From: Bacteroidota bacterium
GTDB lineage: Bacteria > Bacteroidota > Bacteroidia > Chitinophagales > Chitinophagaceae
DNA: 6,058 nt
Direction of reading: 5' to 3'
Assembly (NCBI GenBank): GCA_023423285.1
Contig: JAFAFV010000033.1
Location: 1 to 6,058, forward strand
Of this stretch, positions 1 through 6,058 are shown piece by piece. The position numbers and the translations under genes are program-made. Each line of letters starts with the position of its first letter. Position 1 is the first letter of the stretch. Below the pieces are notes generated by a model that saw nothing but the letters and a program-made list of their open reading frames with translations, had not been told where the DNA came from and made no database searches.

Positions 1-1931
1 GTCTTTTGCAAACAGGTGTTGCTACCGGTGGTATGGCATCTACAACACTTCCGCCGCCAAGTATTTATTCGGAGAATAACGATGCGCTGTCTGCATTTGA
101 AATAGAAGAAGATAATAAAACAGCAACCGTTTTATCAAACCTTCAGTTTGAGCTTTCGCTCCATAAAAATGTGAAGCTTAGAACAGAGGGCAGCCATTCA
201 TACTCACATTCAAACAGTAACACGTTTTACCCATCCTGGTTAAACAGTGGCAGCGCATACTACCTTAGAACAGGTAGTACGCCCTTAGCACAGTACAACA
301 CTTTTTCCCGTATTTCCAATAACTACTATAACCGAAACATCCTGTCATTTAATAAAACGTTTAATGAGGAAAGGCATTATGTAATGGCCTATGGTTTCTC
401 CGATCTTAACGTAGATATGATCCGTAGCAACGTGCTGGCACTTTATGGTGCACCTAATGATTATATTTCAGGCCCTATTGGATACAACCTTTCTAATTCC
501 CGTTTTGGCGCTAATGGTGTACCGTATAACAGAAGACTTTTTGGTTACGGTGCTGCATTCAGTTACGCTTACGAACAGCGCTATGTGTTGGATATTAATT
601 ATCGTATTGATGGAACCTCCACAAACGGGCCTTTATCGGGTTACCGCCATAACCCATCTCTGGCTGTAAAGTGGAATATGTACAAGGAGAAATTTATGCA
701 GCGTTATAACTGGGTAGACTTTGCAGCGTTCCGAGCCAGTTGGGGTAGAAACATCGTGCCACAGGGCACTGTATTTGATATTTACGGAAGGTATTTCCCA
801 GGAGATACTTATATGGGTCAACCTTCGGTAGGATTGAACTTCAACTCTGCTCCCAATGCTTATTTTCTACCCAATACTTCCACTCAATGGAACTGGGGAT
901 TGGAAGCAGGTTTCTTTAAAGGAAGATTTTCTTTCGAGTATGATGTTTATTATAAAACCATCGAAAACCTACGTCGCTCTGTAAATATCGTTACAGAATC
1001 TGGTTATGAAAATAAACCTACCAACGAAGTAAGCATGGTGAACTTCGGGCACGAATTATCATTGCGCTTTAAACCCATACAAAAAACAAACTTTAGCTGG
1101 AATGTGATGCTGAATGGCGCCTATAATAAAAATGTGCTAACCCATTTACCCAAAGATGTGCGCCAGATTGTTGTAAACCCCGGAGATGCCCTGGGACTAC
1201 CAGTGATCTATCGCCTGGGTTCAAATGCCCTAACAAACTATATGTTTAATACCAAGGGTGTTTATGCAACAGATGCAGATGTGCCGGTAGATCCGCTTAC
1301 CGGGCAGCGGTTGCAAATTGGAGGCCGTGCTTTGAGAGGAGGTGACCCTATTTTTGCTGACCTTAATGGAGATTACGTTATTGATAATAATGACCGAGTA
1401 GCTGTGGGTGATCCACAACCTAAAATAACTGGTGGATTTATTAATAATCTTTCTTACAAAAACTGGTCAATGTCGCTGCAATGGTCTTATACCTTGTTCC
1501 GCGATGTATTGAATACACCACTGGCAAGAAGGTTCCAGTATTTTTATAATCCTACTTCTGCCTCTTCACTTCCGCTTATTGCTGATTATGATTACTGGCA
1601 AGAACCCGGAGACATAGCTACTTATCCAAATCCTTATTCATACGAGCAGAACAGGGCAATTAATTCCTTCAGGTATAATCAAACTTTATTTATGGAAGAT
1701 GGCTCTTATTTTAAGTTAAACACATTTACACTCAGCTATAGTTTAAGGAAGGATTTAATTTCAAGAATTAGAATGAAGAGTGCCCGCGTATATTTCACCG
1801 GCTACAATTTATGGGTAATTTCAAATTATTCTGGACCTAACCCTGAGAATGTATCCGATTTAGGTAGAGATCATCCGGATGGATATCCTAACCCGCGTAA
1901 ATTCTCTTTAGGTATTAATGTCACATTATAA
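1..1931 (+). CDS. SusC/RagA-family TonB-dependent outer-membrane porin, 5'-truncated by the window edge
   Basis: This is the C-terminal ~642 residues of a SusC-like TonB-dependent transporter; the family usually has about 1000-1100 residues, so the signal peptide, N-terminal carboxypeptidase-regulatory-like domain, TonB box, plug and first strands lie upstream. The frame is open to base 3, and the TTG at 6-8 is only an internal Leu codon, not a start. Visible hallmarks, numbered from base 6, are a barrel-strand motif YEQRYVLDINYRIDGTS (189-205), a W-G-R-N segment typical of 'SyG..Gn', a DLNGDYVIDNND acidic loop (452-463, bases 1359-1394) that looks like the calcium-type loop common in SusC proteins, and the C-terminal block SYFKLNTFTLSY (567-578) plus GYNLWVISNYSGPNPE (599-614). 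It should sit in the outer membrane and import a substrate captured by the SusD partner 11 bases downstream, with energy from TonB-ExbBD. The protein ends in ...LGINVTL, with Leu where an aromatic residue is usual. Family assignment is firm; substrate is unknown. Confidence 0.95.
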   Translation, partial: LLQTGVATGGMASTTLPPPSIYSENNDALSAFEIEEDNKTATVLSNLQFELSLHKNVKLRTEGSHSYSHSNSNTFYPSWLNSGSAYYLRTGSTPLAQYNTFSRISNNYYNRNILSFNKTFNEERHYVMAYGFSDLNVDMIRSNVLALYGAPNDYISGPIGYNLSNSRFGANGVPYNRRLFGYGAAFSYAYEQRYVLDINYRIDGTSTNGPLSGYRHNPSLAVKWNMYKEKFMQRYNWVDFAAFRASWGRNIVPQGTVFDIYGRYFPGDTYMGQPSVGLNFNSAPNAYFLPNTSTQWNWGLEAGFFKGRFSFEYDVYYKTIENLRRSVNIVTESGYENKPTNEVSMVNFGHELSLRFKPIQKTNFSWNVMLNGAYNKNVLTHLPKDVRQIVVNPGDALGLPVIYRLGSNALTNYMFNTKGVYATDADVPVDPLTGQRLQIGGRALRGGDPIFADLNGDYVIDNNDRVAVGDPQPKITGGFINNLSYKNWSMSLQWSYTLFRDVLNTPLARRFQYFYNPTSASSLPLIADYDYWQEPGDIATYPNPYSYEQNRAINSFRYNQTLFMEDGSYFKLNTFTLSYSLRKDLISRIRMKSARVYFTGYNLWVISNYSGPNPENVSDLGRDHPDGYPNPRKFSLGINVTL

Positions 1932-1942
1932 AAATTCAACTT

Positions 1943-3511
1943 ATGCAATTGGGAAAATATATAGTTACACTCACATTGATAACTGCGATAGTTGTAGGAA
2001 CAGGTTGTAAAAAGTTCCTTAATGTGAATCCGGTGGATTCGATGTCGGGTAATAATTTCTGGAAAAGTAAAGACGACGTGGAAAAGTTTACCACGGGTGC
2101 TTACATTTTATTACGCAACTATACCTGTATGGATGGATATTCTCTGTTGGCAATGGCTGATTATCGGGCTACTGCATGGGTGCAATCCACACAAGGAACT
2201 GGCAGGGTGTACATAACTGATCTAAACAATAATCGTATTAAAAGCATACTAAGCTCCACCGCATCCACTTCCGGTGCTTATGGTAACTTTAGCCAGAGTA
2301 TTAACCAATTTGGCTTTAAGAATATGTCCAACTGGGGCTATATGTACCGGATCGTTACTACTGCTAATACTATTCTGGCTAATATAAATAGCACAGATAT
2401 TAGTGATATAACGGAAGCAGAGCGGAAGCAATACGCTGCTGAAGCTATTTTCTTAAGAAGCCTTACCTACTTTTTAATGGTACGCCATTGGGGAGATGTG
2501 CCCTATGTAACCGATCCTTCAGATGACACTCCTCGTGAAAGAATGAACCAAATTGAAGTGTTTAAAAACTGCCTGGCAGATCTTAAAGCCACAAAAAACG
2601 ACTTGCCCTGGACTTATGGAGATCCGACACTTCGGGGAGTACGCGCCATGCGAGGTGGGGCTTTGGCTTTGATGATGGAGATGAATATGTGGATGGCTTG
2701 TTTTGACGAAGCCAACGAAAAGGCTTATTATGAAGAAACCGTCGCACTGGGTACAGAACTGATTGAGCAAAACGGTGGTGCTTACGAATTACTTCCGCTG
2801 GAGAATTTTAAAGAAATTTTCAAGGGAACTTCAAAAGAAAGCCTGTTTGAAATAGGACAAGATTACAACTTTGGCGAAACATTCGGACTAATGGCAACTA
2901 TTGCAGATATTGTGTTGCGAACTCCATATAAGAAAAATGTAAACGTTACCTACCTGTATTATGCCACGCCATATTTGCGCCAGTTGTATGATCCAGAAAA
3001 CAATGGTGAAACCGACAAACGGATAGATAACTGGTTTGAGGAACCCAATATGTATAACAACACCGGTCAGTTTGTTTTCAAAAAATTTCTCAACACATTT
3101 GCCACACAGCAAGAAACTGAAAACCCTAATGATGCTAAGATATTATTCAGATATGTAGATGCGTATCTTCTTAGGGCAGAAGCATTGGAAAAACTGGGCA
3201 GGTTTTCGGAAGCAGTTGCTGATGTAAATGTCATCAGAAGCAGAGCCGGAGCGGAATTATTTACTGGCTTAGAAACAAACCAGTTTGGACAATTATTGTC
3301 TGATGCCATTTGGTGGGAGCGGGAGCGGGAGCTAATGGGCGAAAGTTCCACTTTTTATGACCTTGTAAGAACGAAAAGAATTTTGAGCGGACAATACACG
3401 CCATTCCCTATTACTTATGATGAATTTTTAAATGGTGCATGGACTTATCCAATTCACCAGGATGTATTGCTTGCGAATCCAAAAGTTAAACCTAACCTGT
3501 TCTGGAATTAA
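1943..3511 (+). CDS. SusD/RagB-family surface substrate-binding lipoprotein
   Basis: This complete 522-residue protein is within the usual SusD size range. It begins with a lipoprotein signal: K5, a hydrophobic run to V18, then G-T-G-Cys22, followed by KKFLNVNP, the usual 'C.kfLd..P' SusD mature start. The N-terminal SusD-like region shows YRIVTTANTIL (135-145) and EAIFLRSLTYFLMVRHWGDVP (167-187), the family's helical TPR-like signature. The C-terminal RagB/SusD region shows RAEALEKLGRFSEA (411-424), VIRSRAG (430-436) and ERERELMGE...FYDLVRTKR (459-479), matching the classic 'ER.rEL..Eg.r..DL.R' block. It should be anchored in the outer membrane facing outwards as the lid of the preceding SusC. 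ATG 1943 is chosen because it gives an intact signal peptide 11 bases after the SusC stop. No carbohydrate-specific residue can be recognised, so the ligand is undetermined. Confidence 0.96.
   Translation: MQLGKYIVTLTLITAIVVGTGCKKFLNVNPVDSMSGNNFWKSKDDVEKFTTGAYILLRNYTCMDGYSLLAMADYRATAWVQSTQGTGRVYITDLNNNRIKSILSSTASTSGAYGNFSQSINQFGFKNMSNWGYMYRIVTTANTILANINSTDISDITEAERKQYAAEAIFLRSLTYFLMVRHWGDVPYVTDPSDDTPRERMNQIEVFKNCLADLKATKNDLPWTYGDPTLRGVRAMRGGALALMMEMNMWMACFDEANEKAYYEETVALGTELIEQNGGAYELLPLENFKEIFKGTSKESLFEIGQDYNFGETFGLMATIADIVLRTPYKKNVNVTYLYYATPYLRQLYDPENNGETDKRIDNWFEEPNMYNNTGQFVFKKFLNTFATQQETENPNDAKILFRYVDAYLLRAEALEKLGRFSEAVADVNVIRSRAGAELFTGLETNQFGQLLSDAIWWERERELMGESSTFYDLVRTKRILSGQYTPFPITYDEFLNGAWTYPIHQDVLLANPKVKPNLFWN
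3315..3332 (+). repeat. Short GGGAGC x3 tandem hexamer inside the SusD gene
   Basis: Three perfect copies of GGGAGC lie head to tail and encode the E-R-E-R-E part of the conserved SusD C-terminal block (residues 459-463). The protein length across this block matches the family pattern, so there is no sign of an expansion. It is locally GC-rich against an AT-leaning background. It is probably a coincidence of alternating Glu/Arg codons. Confidence 0.6.
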
Positions 3512-3520
3512 AATTTTGAT

Positions 3521-4288
3521 ATGAAACTGAGTAAAATAAAATATACGTTTCTGGCTATGATCCTTTCCTTGTTACTTTTTGGTACTGCCTGTCAGAAAGA
3601 GTATTACTTTAACTCTGGTCTTAGCAAAGCAGAGTTCAATGGAAGTATGTTAGAATTTCTGGAGTCAAAGCCCATACTGTTTGATACGTTGGTTCAGGTA
3701 ATTAAACTGGCTGAAATGGAGTCCTATTTTCGAGACAGTAATTTCACCTTTTTCGCACCCGCTGATTCCAGTATTCACAGAACGATCCAGGATTTTAATT
3801 TTGACCTGAAACGTTTAGGCGAAGATTCTATCGTCTACTTGTCGGATGTAAATAAGGAGTTTTGGAAAGCAACGTTGATGAATTATATGTTCAGAAACAT
3901 GAAAGGACTGGAGGATTACCCGCAACTGGATATATTAAATAAACAGGCATTCCCCGGTGAATTTTCCAGATCAATGGGAGGTAGGATAATGAATATAGGC
4001 GCAGTTTTTACCAGCGCAAGAGGTATTAAATACCAAGGCTATCGTTATCTCAATATCTCTTATGTGCCCAGTGAGTCAGCACCATATAACTCCTGGATTA
4101 TGGGGCGTGTAGCCACTTGCAACATTAAGCCCAAAAACGGTATGGTGCATGTGTTAATGTATGGCGGTGGCGGTAATGGTGAAACGGTTATTGACGGTGT
4201 TACCCACCAGGCGCATTTTTTTGGATTTAGCTCAGCAGATACATGGTCGCTGGCAAGGTACTATGGATTTAATAAAAGGACCAATTGA
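3521..4288 (+). CDS. Fasciclin (FAS1) domain surface lipoprotein
   Basis: This 255-residue protein has a basic N-terminus (K2, K5, K7), a hydrophobic stretch (F10-F20) and a putative lipobox G-T-A-Cys24. The mature start CQKEYY partly resembles the lysine/acidic lipoprotein export signal described in some Bacteroidota, which suggests surface exposure. One FAS1 domain spans roughly residues 40-214. The H1-like motif is FTFFAPADSS (75-84), matching 'T.FAPtd.AF', and the H2-like end is NGMVHVLMY (206-214), matching 'NG.iHvid.vl'. The central YH motif is replaced by Tyr122-Met123. A glycine-rich stretch GGGGNG (215-220) and an aromatic tail (HFFGF...WSLARYYGF) follow the domain. FAS1 domains generally mediate adhesion or extracellular protein interactions. 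It lies 9 bases after the SusD stop and is probably co-transcribed, in the position of SusE in starch loci, so an accessory role on the SusCD complex is inferred. A stand-alone adhesin is the alternative. Confidence 0.88.
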   Translation: MKLSKIKYTFLAMILSLLLFGTACQKEYYFNSGLSKAEFNGSMLEFLESKPILFDTLVQVIKLAEMESYFRDSNFTFFAPADSSIHRTIQDFNFDLKRLGEDSIVYLSDVNKEFWKATLMNYMFRNMKGLEDYPQLDILNKQAFPGEFSRSMGGRIMNIGAVFTSARGIKYQGYRYLNISYVPSESAPYNSWIMGRVATCNIKPKNGMVHVLMYGGGGNGETVIDGVTHQAHFFGFSSADTWSLARYYGFNKRTN

Positions 4289-4302
4289 ATAAATGAATTA
4301 TG
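4289..4302 (+). promoter_or_regulatory. Translation start region of the propeller gene, without Shine-Dalgarno and with a decoy ATG
   Basis: The gap after the FAS1 stop is almost pure A/T with no purine-rich Shine-Dalgarno core; the 1932-1942 and 3512-3520 gaps also lack one, as is common in Bacteroidota. An ATG at 4293 is out of frame and stops after four codons (TAA at 4305-4307). The ATG at 4300 opens the long frame and gives a signal peptide, so it is the preferred start. Re-initiation by ribosomes ending on the FAS1 gene is plausible at this distance. Confidence 0.45.
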
Positions 4303-6054
4303 AATAATATGCGTAATAGATATTTTTTTGCAATAGGGCTGATGCTTATTGTGATGTTAACAACTTACTGTACCAAAAAGAACGAAGAAAGTTTTTCCGG
4401 TGCGTATAAGCCTGCTATAGCAACCTATATAAAATTCATTGGTACACAGCCAACTCCCGCATTTGGATCGGCAGGTACACTGGTAAAGTTTAAAGTAGCA
4501 GGGCTCGACTCATTGGTAGCCATGGTACCCGGCGATATCCAGTTTCTACTAAATGGTATCGAATCGGAAATACGCAGTATGTCTCCAAAGGACAGCACGT
4601 TAACTATTGTGGTTCCTGAAAATGCTTCTTCTGGTGCAGCAACAATCGTTGTGCGTGATCGAATGTATTTTGGTCCACAGTTTAAAGTGCTAGGAAATGT
4701 ATGGCTTGACTCTTCATTCAACCGTTTGACTAATGATCAGCAGGGAAATATCGTCTTGGGTTCGGGTACTAATGGGGCTGTAAGAAAGTTTTATTTAGAA
4801 GAAATTGGGGCCGTACAAAGTATTTATGTTCTCGGCAGCTTTAGCCAGTTTAATAACCAGGGTTCTTATAATGCCACCTCGGCTTCCGGAGTTGTTCCTT
4901 CTTCCAGAAGTTATATGTTGAAATTAAACCCACCTGACGGAGCAATTAAAACTGATTTTGCAAAAGGAACAGGAACTAACGGAGTGGTGACGGGTTTGCT
5001 ACCTTTAACTCAATTTCCGGGATACCTGATTTTTGGTGGCTTTAGTGTATACAACGGAAGAGATGGCGTAAATAATATGACACGAATTTACACAAACGGA
5101 ATGCTGGACTCTACCGTTCAAAACGTTTATAATCCCAATCCGCTGGAGCCACAATTTAATATTGATACATTACCGGCTTTTATTGGGGGTTTCAATGATG
5201 GTATAATAGGGTCTTTCCTTGACAAGTACCAGCGTATTATTTCCGTGGGTAACTTCTCAACTCATCGTAAAAATCTTTACGATCTCTCAACTTATACAAG
5301 TGTGGTTCGCCAGGTAACTTATATGCGCAGTGTGGGTGCTATGGATCAGAATGGAAATTTAGATACCACTTATAATTTCGATGTTACAAGGGGTCAAATT
5401 TTAAAAGGAGCCAATGCCGACATTACTGGTGCCGTTCAAATAAGAGATGGCAATTCATTAAACGGGCGAATCATTGTTGTAGGAGGCTTTACGTCTTTTA
5501 ATAACATTCCAGTGCAGCGTATTATGATGCTTGATGATAACGGCCAGCCCGACTTATCTTTTCAGGGAAGGGCCAATGGAGCCGTTAACCGTATTACCTA
5601 TAATGCCACTACACGAAAGTTACTGGTAATTGGTATTTTTACTGAATTCAACGGTATGCCCACACCGAGTGGTATTGCCATGTTAAATGAAGACGGATCT
5701 TTAGATGCCACCTTTACCATGGGCGAGCTTGCCCGTACATCAAGCTCATCGGGTAACTGGATAACTTTTGCAGGGCAGATGAATGATGGAAAGATTGTTA
5801 TAGGCGGAAATTTTGGTCGCTATAAGGAACCCGGATCATCCACTTTTATTACAAGACAGAATTTTATGATTTTAAACGCAGATGGTACACTTGCAGCTAA
5901 TCTGAATAATACCGGGGCTATGAGTGGAACTATTAATGATATGTTGGAAACACGGTCTGGTACCAAGCGGGCGCTACTATTGGGTGGTAGTTTTAGCCTG
6001 TTTGATAATGAAACTGTTGGAAATATTATAAGAATAGGTTTAGAACCCAAATAA
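4300..6054 (+). CDS. Putative lipoprotein with IPT/TIG-like (DUF5008-like) domain and delta-60 repeat beta-propeller
   Basis: This complete 584-residue protein starts with R5, R7 and a hydrophobic segment Y8-L20, then T-T-Y-Cys24, followed by TKKNEES, a lysine/acidic stretch compatible with surface export. Tyr just before the Cys is unusual, so lipidation is likely but not certain. Residues ~40-131 form an Ig-like IPT/TIG-type domain: an opening strand IKFIGTQP, a central FLLNGIESEI strand and VPENASSGAATIVV (105-118), the usual 'vP.ga.sG...v.V' ending; DUF5008 is the likely Bacteroidota family name. Residues ~134-584 carry seven degenerate delta-60 (DUF5122-type) repeats with '(V/I)-G-G-x-F' and 'L-x-x-D-G-x-L-D-x-x-F' halves, best seen at 391-421 and 441-472. 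No catalytic motif was recognised, so binding or scaffolding outside the cell is the likely role. It follows the FAS1 gene by 11 bases, in a SusF-like slot. ATG 4300 is preferred; the in-frame ATG at 4309 would also leave a workable signal peptide. Confidence 0.85.
   Translation: MNNMRNRYFFAIGLMLIVMLTTYCTKKNEESFSGAYKPAIATYIKFIGTQPTPAFGSAGTLVKFKVAGLDSLVAMVPGDIQFLLNGIESEIRSMSPKDSTLTIVVPENASSGAATIVVRDRMYFGPQFKVLGNVWLDSSFNRLTNDQQGNIVLGSGTNGAVRKFYLEEIGAVQSIYVLGSFSQFNNQGSYNATSASGVVPSSRSYMLKLNPPDGAIKTDFAKGTGTNGVVTGLLPLTQFPGYLIFGGFSVYNGRDGVNNMTRIYTNGMLDSTVQNVYNPNPLEPQFNIDTLPAFIGGFNDGIIGSFLDKYQRIISVGNFSTHRKNLYDLSTYTSVVRQVTYMRSVGAMDQNGNLDTTYNFDVTRGQILKGANADITGAVQIRDGNSLNGRIIVVGGFTSFNNIPVQRIMMLDDNGQPDLSFQGRANGAVNRITYNATTRKLLVIGIFTEFNGMPTPSGIAMLNEDGSLDATFTMGELARTSSSSGNWITFAGQMNDGKIVIGGNFGRYKEPGSSTFITRQNFMILNADGTLAANLNNTGAMSGTINDMLETRSGTKRALLLGGSFSLFDNETVGNIIRIGLEPK
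4699..6051 (+). repeat. Seven degenerate delta-60-type protein repeats predicted to form a seven-bladed propeller
   Basis: Within the last gene the translated sequence repeats a two-part unit. The 'G-x-F' halves have their Phe at residues 181, 248, 319, 397, 447, 505 and 565. The 'L-D-x-x-F'-like halves lie at 136-140, 216-220, 269-273, 354-360, 417-421, 468-472 and 531-535, so there are seven of each. A linker of the form (T/A)NG(A/V)V recurs after three of them (157-161, 226-230, 426-429). The units are 50-78 residues apart, the longer ones carrying insertions. They are recognisable only at protein level; the DNA copies are too diverged to be a recent tandem duplication. The seven-blade reading is an inference from motif counting. 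Confidence 0.75.
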
Positions 6055-6058
6055 AAGT

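Larger units (their letters stand above)
1..6054 (+). other. Probable operon: SusC-SusD-FAS1-TIG/propeller
   Basis: Four same-strand genes are separated by 11, 9 and 11 bases (1932-1942, 3512-3520, 4289-4299), with no room for a promoter or a hairpin terminator between them. A single transcript starting upstream of the window is therefore likely. The order matches Sus-like loci, in which the porin and lid genes are followed by accessory surface lipoprotein genes. No sigma/anti-sigma pair, hybrid two-component sensor or degradative enzyme is in view. The operon may continue after base 6058, since no terminator follows the last stop. Confidence 0.8.

Noticed and set aside
6..8. TTG as a possible start codon for the SusC-like gene
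   Set aside because: The frame is open upstream to the window edge, and the protein lacks the signal peptide, plug and several hundred residues expected of the family, so this is an internal Leu codon of a truncated gene.
445..669. Out-of-frame + strand open frame of 74 codons within the SusC gene
   Set aside because: It sits entirely within the conserved barrel coding sequence, and its hydrophobic translation is a frame-shift artefact of that sequence.
2249..3351. Several antisense open frames of 60-94 codons within the SusD gene
   Set aside because: They lie wholly inside a firmly identified gene, overlap each other and show no recognisable domain or signal peptide. They are shadows of the coding frame.
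4293..4307. Small leader-like frame ATG AAT TAT GAA TAA before the propeller gene
   Set aside because: It has four codons and overlaps the real start. Such short frames are expected by chance in A/T-rich gaps, and nothing suggests attenuation.
4425..4721. Antisense open frame of 98 codons within the TIG-like region
   Set aside because: It overlaps a well-supported gene, has no recognisable domain, and its composition looks like a reverse reading of beta-strand-rich coding sequence.
6052..6058. Possible terminator or operon end after the last stop
   Set aside because: Only four bases follow the stop codon, so neither a hairpin nor a following gene can be judged.

Overview
The window is a densely coding, AT-leaning stretch with all four recognisable genes on the + strand, separated by gaps of only 9-11 bases. 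Gene content places it in the phylum Bacteroidota: a TonB-dependent SusC/RagA-type porin, its SusD/RagB-type surface lipoprotein partner, and two more putative lipoproteins, with no visible Shine-Dalgarno sequences before the three visible starts. The lipoprotein types and base composition fit a free-living member of the Chitinophagia or Sphingobacteriia better than a gut Bacteroides. That finer placement is an inference and is weak.

Layout. Bases 1-1931 hold the C-terminal part of a SusC-like outer-membrane porin, whose signal peptide, N-terminal domain and plug lie upstream of the window. Bases 1943-3511 hold a complete SusD-like substrate-binding lipoprotein. Bases 3521-4288 hold a lipoprotein with one divergent fasciclin (FAS1) domain. 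Bases 4300-6054 hold a putative lipoprotein with an N-terminal IPT/TIG-like (DUF5008-like) domain, followed by delta-60 (DUF5122-type) repeats that appear to build a seven-bladed beta-propeller. Four bases follow the last stop. No RNA gene, mobile element, CRISPR array, promoter or terminator is visible, and no gene-free stretch exceeds 11 bases.

How they work together (inference). SusC and SusD should form the 'pedal-bin' importer: SusD is a lid on the extracellular side of the barrel, and TonB energy drives transport. The FAS1 and propeller lipoproteins sit where SusE and SusF sit in the starch system, so they are good candidates for surface accessory proteins that bind substrate or stabilise the complex. 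There is no hydrolase, protease, sulfatase or regulator in the window, so the substrate cannot be named; the FAS1 and propeller folds do not by themselves imply a glycan.

The most notable points are the SusC-SusD-FAS1-TIG/propeller architecture as a candidate non-classical uptake or surface-adhesion module, and the propeller's apparent 'velcro' closure, in which the first and last half-repeats complement each other.
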